Shown here piece after piece: positions 7,880 to 16,184 of a stretch of 40,047 nt of DNA. The stretch is taken from NCBI GenBank assembly GCA_016218725.1, contig JACRDB010000081.1, positions 1 through 40,047 of the forward strand. The letters are read 5' to 3'. Positions within the stretch are counted from its first letter, which is position 1, and each line of letters starts with the position of its first letter. Made by a program: the position numbers and the translations under genes. This DNA comes from Deltaproteobacteria bacterium (GTDB taxonomy: Bacteria > Myxococcota_A > Polyangia > Polyangiales > Ga0077539). Below the pieces are notes generated by a model that saw only the letters and a program-made list of their open reading frames with translations, had not been told where the DNA came from and did not search any database.

Positions 7880-10056
7880 GGGCCTCGCCTCACAAGAAAG
7901 TCCGGAGAGGTCACCACACCCACCAGCACCTCACGCAGGTCCCGGGTCTCCCCGAGGCGCCGCGAGAGGGCCTGCACCGCGCACCGCTGCTGCGACGTCT
8001 CCCGGTAGCCCCGGGCGAAGCGGTACCACTGCCGGGCGAAGCACCCCCGGGCCGCCCCCGAGCGCCCCAGGAGGGCCCCCAGGGACAGCGCCCCGTCCAC
8101 CGGGTCCTCGGTGCCCACGCCGATGCCCTCCAGGTCCAGGACGGCGGCGCGGGTATCAAGCGCCATGCCGTTCTCCGTGGCGCGGGCGCGGCCCACGGCG
8201 TCATAGCCCTCGAAGGCGAAGCCCGGCCCGTCGATGTAACGATGGCAGGCGTTGCAGGTCGCGTTGGCCGTGTGCTGCCGGAAGCGCTCGCGGGTCGTGG
8301 CCCGAGGGTCCACCTCGGGGACGCCCCCGGCGTTGGGCGGCGGCGGCGGGAACTCCTGGCACAGGAGATTCCGCCGCACGAACACCCCCCGCAGGATCGG
8401 AGACCCCTGGTCCGAGTGGGCGTAGCGCGCCAGCACCGCCCCGAGGGTAAGAACACCCCCCCGGCGCTCCGGCGGCAGCGGCCCCAGGCGCCAGCCGGCG
8501 CCCGCCGGGGCCGGGAGCCCGTACCAGCGCGCCACGGTCTCATCGTAGTAGCCCTGGTCGCTTGAGAACAGGTCTTCAAAGTGGTGTGAGCCGTCAAAGA
8601 CAACATGGTTGAAGAAGCGCCGGGCCTCCTCCAGCAAGGCCTCGCGCGTGGGGCGGTCAAAGTCCGCGGCGCTCCGAGGGGAGTCCGCCACGCTCGCCAC
8701 CCCGAGCCACTGTTCGGCGAAGACCCCGAGGCGGGCGCGGGCCCGCGGGGACGCGAGGAGCCTCCGGGCCTCGCGCTCCACCCCGGAGGGGGCGTCCAGG
8801 GCGCCGGACTCCGCGGCGCTCAGGAGGGCCTCGTCCGGCGTGGTGCCCCAGAACGTGTAGGACAGCGCGCTGGCCACCTCCCAGCCCGTGAGGCGCCAGG
8901 TGCCGTCGGGCTGCGCGGCCCCGAGCTCCGTGCGGTAGAGAAAACCCGGCGACAGGAGGAGCGCCCTCACCACCCTCCGGAGGCCCGCCTCCAGGTCCGG
9001 GGCGCCCCGTTGCAGCGCGCGGTAGCGGGTGAGCTCCGAGGCCGTCAACGGACGCCGCAGGACGCGCCTCCCGAAGCGCCTGAGGAAGCTCTCGGTGCAC
9101 CCCTCGCGGTCCTCCGAGGGGGCGCAGCCCGCGAAGGCCCGGGTCCCCGGCGCCAGGGCCCGGACCACGGCGTCGGCGGCCCGGAGCTGCTCCGTGAGGT
9201 GCACCGCGGTCACCAGCCCCGAGTCCGCGTGGGTGTCGTACAGAAACCCTTGCGGGGGCGTCTCCGCGGGCAAGGCCCCCCCGAGGTCCGCAGGGAGCGA
9301 GAGGCCCCCGGAGCCCCCCGGAGGCGTCCCTGTACAGGCCACCCGGACGCGGGAGTTCTGCCCCCCGAAGCCGTCGGGCACCGTGTCCGGGTTGGCCGGG
9401 TCGCGCACCCACTCGCGGCCGTCGAGCACGAACTTGTAGGTGTGCTCCCCGGGCTCCAGCGCGCGCTCCAGGGACCAGAGCCCCGAGGGCCCTCGGGTCA
9501 GGGGCCACGCGGTGGCGCTCCAACCGTTGAAGGACCCCGCCAGGTGCACGCTCCCGAGCGCGCGCCCCGAGGGGTCGTAGGTGAAGCGTTGGGCGCAGGT
9601 CGCAGCGCCCGCCGGGGGGGTGGGCTCGCGGGGGCTCACCCCCGCGAAGAGGTCCCGGAGCGTGTCACGGTACTCCCTCCGGGACAGGAGACGGAGCCTC
9701 CGAGGGGAGGGCGGGATGGTGGTACACGCCTGCGCCGCGGCGGTGAACTCCGCCCGGAGATACGCCGCCAGCGAGGACGCGCAGGGCCCCCGGCAGGCGT
9801 CCGGGTTGCCCACGGGCATGCGCTCATCAATGATCCTTGTGAGCTCCTCAAGGGACAAGCGAGTGTCCACCAGGGGAGGCCCCATGGCGCCCTCCCCGGC
9901 CTCGCCGTGGCAGGGCGCGCACAGCGCCGCGTAGCGCGCCGCGGGGTCGATGGCGTCGCCCGTGGAGGGACCCGGGGCAGCGGGCGGGGGGGCCTCCGGG
10001 GGGAGCCCCTCGCACCCCGCCAGGAGCGCCCCGAGGACCAGCGCCCGAGCGTTCAC
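7876..10056 (-). CDS. Lipoprotein cytochrome with DUF1587/1595/1592/1588/1585 modules and an inserted CBM48 domain
   Basis: This is a 726-residue lipoprotein with lipobox LLAGC (Cys15). Residues about 35-105 are a cytochrome c module with CAPCH at 46-50. A DUF1587-like motif (LSRREYRDTLRDLF) follows. Residues about 160-238 form a CBM48/AMPK-beta glycogen-binding domain: AGSFNGW, then GEHTYKFVLDG, DPANP and QNSRVRV. Next come DUF1595, DUF1592 (ALLLSPGFLYRTELG), DUF1588 (RRNLLCQEFPPPPPN) with a second haem motif CNACH near residue 602, and DUF1585 at the end. The GTG at 10056 overlaps the stop of the upstream gene (GTGA), which sets the start. It presumably acts in the envelope as a haem protein; the substrate is unknown. 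The CBM48 suggests binding to an alpha-glucan, but this is inference. Confidence 0.85.
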   Translation of the reverse strand: MNARALVLGALLAGCEGLPPEAPPPAAPGPSTGDAIDPAARYAALCAPCHGEAGEGAMGPPLVDTRLSLEELTRIIDERMPVGNPDACRGPCASSLAAYLRAEFTAAAQACTTIPPSPRRLRLLSRREYRDTLRDLFAGVSPREPTPPAGAATCAQRFTYDPSGRALGSVHLAGSFNGWSATAWPLTRGPSGLWSLERALEPGEHTYKFVLDGREWVRDPANPDTVPDGFGGQNSRVRVACTGTPPGGSGGLSLPADLGGALPAETPPQGFLYDTHADSGLVTAVHLTEQLRAADAVVRALAPGTRAFAGCAPSEDREGCTESFLRRFGRRVLRRPLTASELTRYRALQRGAPDLEAGLRRVVRALLLSPGFLYRTELGAAQPDGTWRLTGWEVASALSYTFWGTTPDEALLSAAESGALDAPSGVEREARRLLASPRARARLGVFAEQWLGVASVADSPRSAADFDRPTREALLEEARRFFNHVVFDGSHHFEDLFSSDQGYYDETVARWYGLPAPAGAGWRLGPLPPERRGGVLTLGAVLARYAHSDQGSPILRGVFVRRNLLCQEFPPPPPNAGGVPEVDPRATTRERFRQHTANATCNACHRYIDGPGFAFEGYDAVGRARATENGMALDTRAAVLDLEGIGVGTEDPVDGALSLGALLGRSGAARGCFARQWYRFARGYRETSQQRCAVQALSRRLGETRDLREVLVGVVTSPDFLVRRGP

Positions 10057-12143
10057 TGCACCCCGACGCCGAAGCGCTGCCCCGAGGGCCAGCGGGGCGC
10101 CACCCCGGGGGCCTCGGCGCCCGGGGGGTTGTTGCTCGTGGGGTTTGCGCCAGGGCCCTGGGCGGCGCCCGGAGCGGCCGTGGCGCCCGCGGGGCGGGGG
10201 TAGAGCGGCCCTGGAGGCCAGGCGCGGAACTCCCCGGCCCGGGCGCTGGCCGCGACGGGGTCGTAGCGCGTGAGGAGCGCGGGGACGGCGCCCACGCCGC
10301 TCTCGGCGTGGATGCGGCGGCACTCCTCGGGGGTGAGGCGCTTGGGGCCGGTGACGGCCCCGAGGCTGGCGTCCGCGTCCATCAGGAGCCACGGGCGGTC
10401 CGGGCCCATGTTGTCCGGGTGCCACGGTTGATTCAAGAGAATGTGACCCGCTTCATGGGACTGGGTCCAGGCGTCCCGCTGGGCCTGGATCCCCGTGCGG
10501 TCCAGCACCAGGGCGTTCAAGAGCGCCCCGGAGTCCCCCTCCACGAAGGCCTCGCCGATGCGCGTCCCGCGGGTGAAGCGGTTCACGATCAAGAGGTCAA
10601 TGGTGCCCGGGTCTTCATCCATCAAGGGCTTGAAGAGCGCGCGCTCCTCCAGGGTGCCAGAGGCGCTGTTCAGGTTGTTGAACTCCTCAAGGCCGTCATA
10701 GAGGTCCACCACGCCTAGCTGTACGCGCTGCCGAGGGTCCGTGGTGAGCGGGCTCCCGGGCGCCGCCGAGAGCGTCACGAAGCGCCCCGAGGCGTCCCTC
10801 ACCAGCAGGTCCGCGCTGCCCCCGGCGCCGTAGTCCGTCCGGGCGTTCTCCGTCACCCGCGCCGTGAAGCCCGCGGCGGTGAGCGCCCGGGAGAGCGCCA
10901 GCGCCGTGTCCAGCGGCCTCCACCCCGCCAGGGTGGTCACCGGCGCCAGCGCCCGGCCGTTCACCCGCAGGCGCACCACCCCCCCGGCGGCGCGGTAGCC
11001 GTCGTCGTCGCCCACGGAGAGCAAGGTCGGCGGGGGAGGGTCCGCCACCGTGACGTCCGCCTGCGAGGGCTCCCCAAAGGTGATCATGCACTGCAGGTAC
11101 ACCTCGTTGGAGATGGCCACCTGCTCCCGCGCGATCCGCAGCCCGTCGGCGTCGTCCCGGCCCACCAGGGCCCGGCCCCCCACGGCCACGGGGCGGTCCC
11201 TCACCACCACGATGTGCCAGCGCCCGCGGCGCGCGGCCAGGGGAGAGTCTTCATCCCCGGGGCGCCCGACCCTCACGTCCGTGGTGGCCTCCCCGGCCAC
11301 CCCGGGCCTGCGGTAGCGAACCCGCACCCGATCCCTAAGCCCCACCCGGAGCGTCTGGTTGCTCACCCCGGGCGCCCGCAGGTCCAGCTCGTCCCCCACC
11401 AGGCGCACGAAGCGCGAGCGCAGGGGGTGCCGGTCGGGCCCTTCGAGCTCCAGGGCGGTGAGCTGCCCGCGGAGCTGCCCGGGGCGCAGGCCCACGCTCC
11501 CGGAGGCCCCCAGGGCCTCCAGGCGGGCCTCGCCCCGGCGGGCCCCCGGGTCCCAGAGCTCCACCCGGAGGTTGTCCGGGTCCGGCGAGCGGTCGGCCCA
11601 CGGGGACGTCCTGGGGAGCGTGTCGTTGTGGGTGATCTCATGGGACACCCCCACGGCGTCCCTCCATGGATGGACGGGCTCATTGTCACCATGAAGAACG
11701 CTCACAACCACCACGGTGAGGCGCACCGTACGAGCCTGGTCCCCGGCGGTGAAGGTCACTGAGGCGTCCCCCCCGGCGGCGCTGGCCTCGGCCCCCTGGA
11801 GGTACACCCGACAGCGCCCGGCGGACACCGGCAGCGTGGCCTCCGCCGCGGGCCCCGAGGCGCCGAGCACCCGCGCCCCGCCGGTGGTGGTCACCCTCAC
11901 CGCGCCGGTGGTGGCGCCCTCCACGGTGACCAGCGTAAGCTCGTCATCGATCTCCGGTGACGACGGGGCGACGAGGTCCGGCACGCGGTCGTCGTCGTCG
12001 TCGTCCGCGTTGAGCGGGAGGAGCGCCTCCGCGGGGTTGGCCTCGCCCGTACTCCAGGTGACCCTCAGGCCCGAGGGCTGGCCCAGGGCCACGCCGGGAA
12101 GGAGCGCCAGGCCAAGACCGTACACCCCGCACCACGCTCTCAT
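10053..12143 (-). CDS. Secreted putative zinc metallopeptidase
   Basis: This 696-residue exported protein has a signal peptide ending near VALGQ. The N-terminal half appears beta-rich and includes an acidic run of six Asp within LNADDDDDDRVPDL, possibly a calcium site. Near residue 562 is HEAGH followed by a further His (HEAGHILLNQPWH), and later a Met in RPWLLMDAD. This arrangement recalls HExxH zinc peptidases and resembles metzincins, but the canonical Gly and third His are shifted, so the clan is uncertain. The C-terminus is a Pro/Gly/Ala-rich tail. It is the first gene of a coupled trio with the CBM48-cytochrome and DUF1552 genes. No strong ribosome binding site is seen before the ATG at 12143. 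The peptidase call is moderate. Confidence 0.6.
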   Translation of the reverse strand: MRAWCGVYGLGLALLPGVALGQPSGLRVTWSTGEANPAEALLPLNADDDDDDRVPDLVAPSSPEIDDELTLVTVEGATTGAVRVTTTGGARVLGASGPAAEATLPVSAGRCRVYLQGAEASAAGGDASVTFTAGDQARTVRLTVVVVSVLHGDNEPVHPWRDAVGVSHEITHNDTLPRTSPWADRSPDPDNLRVELWDPGARRGEARLEALGASGSVGLRPGQLRGQLTALELEGPDRHPLRSRFVRLVGDELDLRAPGVSNQTLRVGLRDRVRVRYRRPGVAGEATTDVRVGRPGDEDSPLAARRGRWHIVVVRDRPVAVGGRALVGRDDADGLRIAREQVAISNEVYLQCMITFGEPSQADVTVADPPPPTLLSVGDDDGYRAAGGVVRLRVNGRALAPVTTLAGWRPLDTALALSRALTAAGFTARVTENARTDYGAGGSADLLVRDASGRFVTLSAAPGSPLTTDPRQRVQLGVVDLYDGLEEFNNLNSASGTLEERALFKPLMDEDPGTIDLLIVNRFTRGTRIGEAFVEGDSGALLNALVLDRTGIQAQRDAWTQSHEAGHILLNQPWHPDNMGPDRPWLLMDADASLGAVTGPKRLTPEECRRIHAESGVGAVPALLTRYDPVAASARAGEFRAWPPGPLYPRPAGATAAPGAAQGPGANPTSNNPPGAEAPGVAPRWPSGQRFGVGVQ
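11988..12005. repeat. (GTC)6 trinucleotide repeat
   Basis: Six perfect GTC copies on the plus strand encode six consecutive Asp residues in the minus-strand metallopeptidase-like gene. The repeat is in frame, so copy-number change would lengthen or shorten the Asp run without a frameshift. Confidence 0.9.
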
Positions 12144-12237
12144 CGGCTGGCTGTTCTAGCATCTTCTCGTCCCGCCCGGTCCAAGGACCACCCGCCCTCC
12201 GGTGTTTTCATCACACCGCCGCCCTCGGAGGCACCCC

Positions 12238-12603
12238 ATGAACGCTCGCCGCCCCCACGCCGCCCGCTCCTGCGCCACGCTCCCCACGCTCCTGGTGCTG
12301 GCCGCCGCGGGGATCCCTCTGGTGGGCTGCGCCACGGACGCCCAGGCCCAGCCCCGGCCCGACGCGGGCGTGCGCCACCCCCCGAGGCCTCCGACGCCCC
12401 AACCCCCAGGCGGGATCCGCCCGGTGAACCCTCACCCGGTGCCCACTCCCCCCGTGAACCCCCCGGTGCCCCCCGCCGGAGGCGTGCACCCTGTCCATCC
12501 CAATCCCCCCACCCCGACGCCTCCGCGCCCGCCGGTGGTGCCTCCCAACGTGAACAATGTGCGCGGCGGTCCCATGATCGTGCGTCCGGGCCCCAAGGGC
12601 TGA
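12238..12603 (+). CDS. Small proline-rich lipoprotein, unknown function
   Basis: This is a 121-residue protein. A hydrophobic N-terminal signal ends in PLVGC (Cys31), a lipobox. The mature part is almost entirely Pro, Val, Gly, His and Asn, with repeated PVNPP and HPVHPNPP-like units, and has no recognised domain. Such a chain would be extended and might span the periplasm or tether the lipoprotein. The start at 12238 is supported by a GGAGG site 6-7 bases upstream. It is divergent from the metallopeptidase gene across 94 bases, and its stop lies 3 bases from the convergent phosphopantetheinyl transferase gene. Confidence 0.65.
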   Translation: MNARRPHAARSCATLPTLLVLAAAGIPLVGCATDAQAQPRPDAGVRHPPRPPTPQPPGGIRPVNPHPVPTPPVNPPVPPAGGVHPVHPNPPTPTPPRPPVVPPNVNNVRGGPMIVRPGPKG

Positions 12604-12606
12604 GCT

Positions 12607-13347
12607 TCATCCCCAGCGGTGGAGGGTCCAGCGGGGCTCGTCGCCGTCCTCGCAGCGCACGGCGGCGGAGACCAGATAGGCCTCTTCGGGAGCCCACTGG
12701 GCGAAGCGCCAGCGCGAGGGGTCGTCGTTCAGGGACGGGTCCGTGGCGAGCTGGATGTGCTCGGGCTGGAGGGCTCCCACCCAGGGAGGGAGCCCGTACG
12801 CGAAGGCGTGCAGGGGGATGGCCAGGCCCATGCCCCGGGCCTTGATGTACGCCTCCTTGAGCGTCCAGTAGTCAAAGAAGCGCCGCCGGCGCTGGGCCTC
12901 GGGGACCGTTCGCAGGGCCCGCACCTCGTCCGGGGCGAAGAACCTCTCGGCGATGCCGTCGTCGTGGACGCGGCGGTGGAGGTGCTCGGTGTCCACCCCG
13001 GCGTCGCGCCCGCGGGTGACCAGCACCGCCACCATGCCCTCGGTGTGCGAGAGGTTGAAGCGCAGCCCCAGGGTCTCCGGCGTGAGGGGCAGGGCCACCT
13101 CCGGGCGCCCGTAGGCGTTCTCCCGCCAGCGCCAGGCTCCGGGCTCCACCGCCGCGTGGCGCGAGAGCACCTCCCGGAGCATCCCGTGGGCCAGGGCGAA
13201 GGTGCGCCGCGGGCCCTCCACCAGGAAGCGCGCGTAGCGCGCGCGCTCGGCCTCGTCCAGGAGCCCGAGGCAGCGACGCAGCCGCGCGTCGTCCGCCAGG
13301 GCCTCGGGCCCGGCGACCCAAAGCTCCAACGGCAAGGCGGCGCGCAT
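12607..13347 (-). CDS. 4'-phosphopantetheinyl transferase, Sfp type
   Basis: This 246-residue enzyme transfers the phosphopantetheine arm from CoA to a Ser of acyl, aryl or peptidyl carrier proteins. The family motifs are present: FNLSHTEG in the middle, GVDTEHL with the Mg-binding Asp near residue 117, and WTLKEAYIKARG at about 158-169 with the catalytic Lys-Glu pair. Length suits the Sfp/Gsp class rather than the short AcpS class. The ATG at 13347 was chosen because the frame upstream continues without conserved sequence. No polyketide or nonribosomal peptide cluster is visible nearby, so its carrier-protein partner is elsewhere. Confidence 0.88.
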   Translation of the reverse strand: MRAALPLELWVAGPEALADDARLRRCLGLLDEAERARYARFLVEGPRRTFALAHGMLREVLSRHAAVEPGAWRWRENAYGRPEVALPLTPETLGLRFNLSHTEGMVAVLVTRGRDAGVDTEHLHRRVHDDGIAERFFAPDEVRALRTVPEAQRRRRFFDYWTLKEAYIKARGMGLAIPLHAFAYGLPPWVGALQPEHIQLATDPSLNDDPSRWRFAQWAPEEAYLVSAAVRCEDGDEPRWTLHRWG

Positions 13348-13417
13348 TGCCCGGACATTGACTGAAGCACCGCCCCGGTGCCACCGTCTTACGCCATAGC
13401 TGTACGGAGGCGTTGCC

Positions 13418-13888
13418 ATGGTCGCGAGGTGGGCGAGGTGGGGGCTGGTCCTGGTGCTCGCGTCCTCCCTGGCGCCCGCGCAACCCAATGCGCGCTTCGC
13501 CGCGCCCGCCAATGGCACCCGGACGCTGTCTCCGGGCTTCATCCCGGACCCGATGCAGGTGTCGGGCACCGCGCGCGGGGCCGTGGACGCCTCCACCCTG
13601 GCGCCCACCTGCTCGGGCTTCGTGGGCGCCGCCCCGGACCTGGCCCTGGTGCTCCGAGGCAATGAGCCCTGGCTCCGGGTGTATGTATCCTCGCCCCTGG
13701 ACACCACCCTGGTGGTCCGCCGCCCGGATGGCACCTTCCTGTGCGACGACGACACCTACGGCCGCCACCCCTCGGTGGAGGGCGCCTTTCCCCCGGGGAG
13801 GTACCTCGTGTGGGTGGGCACCTACCACGCCGGACACACTGCGACGTACACCCTGTCGGTCACCGAGGTCCGGAGCAACCACCCGTAG
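13418..13888 (+). CDS. Small secreted protein, unknown function
   Basis: This 156-residue protein has a clear signal peptide (residues about 1-22, ending APAQ). The mature part is beta-rich. It ends with a pattern of charged turn, aromatic strand and GTYHAGHTATYTLSVTE that resembles pre-peptidase C-terminal (PPC-like) domains often seen on secreted myxobacterial proteins. A CDDDTYG segment could bind calcium. An ACGGAGG ribosome binding site precedes the ATG at 13418. It is likely periplasmic or extracellular. The similarity to PPC is an impression only. Confidence 0.65.
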   Translation: MVARWARWGLVLVLASSLAPAQPNARFAAPANGTRTLSPGFIPDPMQVSGTARGAVDASTLAPTCSGFVGAAPDLALVLRGNEPWLRVYVSSPLDTTLVVRRPDGTFLCDDDTYGRHPSVEGAFPPGRYLVWVGTYHAGHTATYTLSVTEVRSNHP

Positions 13889-13897
13889 GGGAGTGCC

Positions 13898-14572
13898 CTA
13901 CCCGGTGACCACCACGCCGAAGACCAGGGACACGGACAGGTCGTAGCCCAGGCGCAGCGCGGTCGAGAGGTCCACGCCGCGCTTCAGGCGGTTCTCCACG
14001 CCGAGCTCCAGGCCCCAGAGGAGCGCGTGGGCGGCGCCGGTCTCCGCGAGGTCCCCGTCGCCCCGGCGCGCGGGGAGGGTGAACCAGCCGACCATGACGC
14101 CCAGGAGCACGCTCCCACGGCTCCAGCGGGGGCGCACGCCCGCGGCCACGGTGATCACCGTGGCGATGCCCGTGGTGGAGAGCCTCCGCCCGTCCACCGG
14201 CAGGATGGACGCTCGCCCCTGGGTGTCCCAGCCGAAGCCCAGGCCCGCCCGGAGGTACAACGGCCGCAGGTCCAGGCCGCCGACGAGCTCCGCCCCGAGC
14301 CAGGTGCGCCGGGCGAGGTTCAGCCCCCGGCCGGTGACCCAGGTCTCCGACGGGTCACAGCGCAGCCCCCCGCAGGAGCCCACGGGGAGCTCCCGGGCGT
14401 CCAGGGTGAGCCCCAGGGCGCGGGCCCCGAGGGTGAGGCTCACCCCCTCGGAGGGCGCCGGGGCAGGGGTCCTCGTGGGGGCGGGCTGTGACATCGCCGT
14501 CGCGGCGTGCGCCAGGAGCACGGCGGCGAGGGCCGCGGAACACAGGGCCTTTCTGGCGCGGGGGGTTGTCAC
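13898..14572 (-). CDS. Putative outer-membrane beta-barrel protein, unknown function
   Basis: This 224-residue protein has a signal peptide (about 1-29, ending ATAMSQ). A short Pro/Thr-rich linker follows, and then alternating hydrophobic strands rich in Gly, Leu and Arg, such as LYLRAGLGFGWDTQG and a final LGYDLSVSLVFGVVVTG, which suggests a small outer-membrane barrel. The frame is open upstream to 14818, but that part lies opposite the kinase gene. GTG 14572, right before the basic signal N-region, is the best start. It is divergent from the kinase gene across 70 bases. No family is recognised. Confidence 0.6.
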   Translation of the reverse strand: MTTPRARKALCSAALAAVLLAHAATAMSQPAPTRTPAPAPSEGVSLTLGARALGLTLDARELPVGSCGGLRCDPSETWVTGRGLNLARRTWLGAELVGGLDLRPLYLRAGLGFGWDTQGRASILPVDGRRLSTTGIATVITVAAGVRPRWSRGSVLLGVMVGWFTLPARRGDGDLAETGAAHALLWGLELGVENRLKRGVDLSTALRLGYDLSVSLVFGVVVTG

Positions 14573-14642
14573 GGTCTTTGCTCGGACGCTCCGGGGCGCT
14601 ACCGTGAGACCTGCGGACAGCAAAGGGACAGGTCGGAGCCGG

Positions 14643-16178
14643 ATGCTGCACCAAGGGACGGTATTGAACGGAAAATACCGCCTGGTCGAGAAGCTGGGCG
14701 AGGGCGGCATGGGGACCGTCTGGCTGGCGGAGAACATCGCCATCGAGAGCGAGGTGGCCGTCAAGGTCCTGCATACCATGTTCACCCAGGACCCGTCGGC
14801 GGTCACGCGCTTTCGCAACGAGGCCCGCGCCGCGGCGAAGATCGGTCACCCGAACATCGTCCGGGTGTTCGATTTTGGCGACGCCGAGCAGGGCGAGCCT
14901 TACATGGTGATGGAGCGCATGAAGGGCGAGAGCCTCGCGGCGCGGCTGGAGCGCGAGAGCGCGCTCGCGCCCCGGGAGGCCGCGGAGCTGCTGCTCCCGG
15001 TGCTCCGGGCCCTGGAGGCCGCCCACCACCTGGGCATCGTGCACCGGGACCTGAAGCCCGAGAACATCTTCCTCGCCGTCGAGGGCGACGCCGTGGTGCC
15101 CAAGGTCCTGGACTTCGGCGTCTCGAAGTTCCTGGGGGACGACGCCGAGAGGGTGCGCATGACCCGCACCGGGGCCCTGATCGGTACGCCCGCGTACATG
15201 TCCCCGGAGCAGGCCCGGGGCATGGACGACATCGACCACCGCACGGACCTGTGGGCCTGCGGGGTGATCCTCTTCGAGCTCGTCTCCGGCGCGCTCCCCT
15301 ACGACGCCACCAACTACAACGCGATGCTCATCGCCATCGCCACGACGCCGCCGCCGGACCTCCGGGAGCGGGTGCCCTCGCTGGACCCGGCGCTGGCGGA
15401 GATCGTGGCCCGGGCCCTCACCCAGGACCGGGCGGCGCGCGTAGGGACCGCCCACGCCTTCCTCTCCGCGTTGCAGCACTGGCTCCGGGGCGAGCCCGTC
15501 ACGTACTCCCAGCCCCCGAGGGTGACCGCCCCCTCCAAGCCCGTGGCGCTCACCCCCGAGCGCGCCACCCCGGTCGGCTTCGAGAGCGCCGACACCATGC
15601 TCGAGAGCGACCTCCGGGCGAAGAGGCGCAGCCTCCTGGGCGCCGTGTCCCTGGTCGCCGCCGTGGCCGCCCTCACCGTGGGCGCCGCCTGGGTCTTGAA
15701 GGGCCGCTCGCCGCCGCCACCCATCCCCACCACCGCGGTGCCCTCGCTGCGCCTCCTGGACGTGCGCCACCTGCCCCCCGGCGCCGAGGTGCTCGTAGAC
15801 GACGAGGTGGTCACGCTCCCCGCGAGGGTCAACGCCCACCCCCACCAGGTGACCGTGCGCGTCGCGGGCTACCTCCCGTGGGTGTCCACCATGCGCGACG
15901 GCGCCGACCCCGTGATGCTCTCCTGGCAGGGCACCCTGGCGCCCGCGGAGGCGCCCGCAGAGGCGCCCGCGGGGGCTCCCCAGACGCCACCGCCCCAGGT
16001 GCAGGCGAACCCCTCGGGGGGCCCCTCGCGCCCGCCCGGGAGGCCCCCGAGGACGCCCCCGCAGGCGTCGCAAACGACGGCCCATGCGCCTCCTGCAACG
16101 CCACCGCCGCCCGCGCGCCCGCCCCCCACGCCGAACCGCAACACCCTGCTGGTGACGGACCCCAACGCCATTCACTGA
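14643..16178 (+). CDS. Membrane-anchored Ser/Thr protein kinase (PknB/Pkn type) with PEGA-like domain
   Basis: This is a 511-residue Hanks-type kinase. The Gly-rich loop is LGEGGMGTVW, with catalytic Lys41 in VAVKVL, HRDLKPEN starting at His134 (catalytic Asp136), DFG at Asp157 and GTPAYMSPEQ in the activation segment. A single membrane helix lies at about 331-352. The extracytoplasmic part has a PEGA-like fold (LPPGAEVLVDDEVV, then HQVTVRVAGYLPW) followed by a Pro/Ala/Thr-rich tail. It should phosphorylate cytoplasmic proteins in response to an envelope signal; the target is unknown. The start ATG 14643 has a GGAG four bases upstream and begins just before the kinase fold; the open frame further upstream lies in the divergent gene. 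Confidence 0.92.
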   Translation: MLHQGTVLNGKYRLVEKLGEGGMGTVWLAENIAIESEVAVKVLHTMFTQDPSAVTRFRNEARAAAKIGHPNIVRVFDFGDAEQGEPYMVMERMKGESLAARLERESALAPREAAELLLPVLRALEAAHHLGIVHRDLKPENIFLAVEGDAVVPKVLDFGVSKFLGDDAERVRMTRTGALIGTPAYMSPEQARGMDDIDHRTDLWACGVILFELVSGALPYDATNYNAMLIAIATTPPPDLRERVPSLDPALAEIVARALTQDRAARVGTAHAFLSALQHWLRGEPVTYSQPPRVTAPSKPVALTPERATPVGFESADTMLESDLRAKRRSLLGAVSLVAAVAALTVGAAWVLKGRSPPPPIPTTAVPSLRLLDVRHLPPGAEVLVDDEVVTLPARVNAHPHQVTVRVAGYLPWVSTMRDGADPVMLSWQGTLAPAEAPAEAPAGAPQTPPPQVQANPSGGPSRPPGRPPRTPPQASQTTAHAPPATPPPPARPPPTPNRNTLLVTDPNAIH

Positions 16179-16184
16179 CGGGAT

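Noticed and set aside
14355..16175. 606-codon minus-strand frame opposite the kinase
   Set aside because: The kinase has all catalytic motifs in order; the antisense translation is low complexity.
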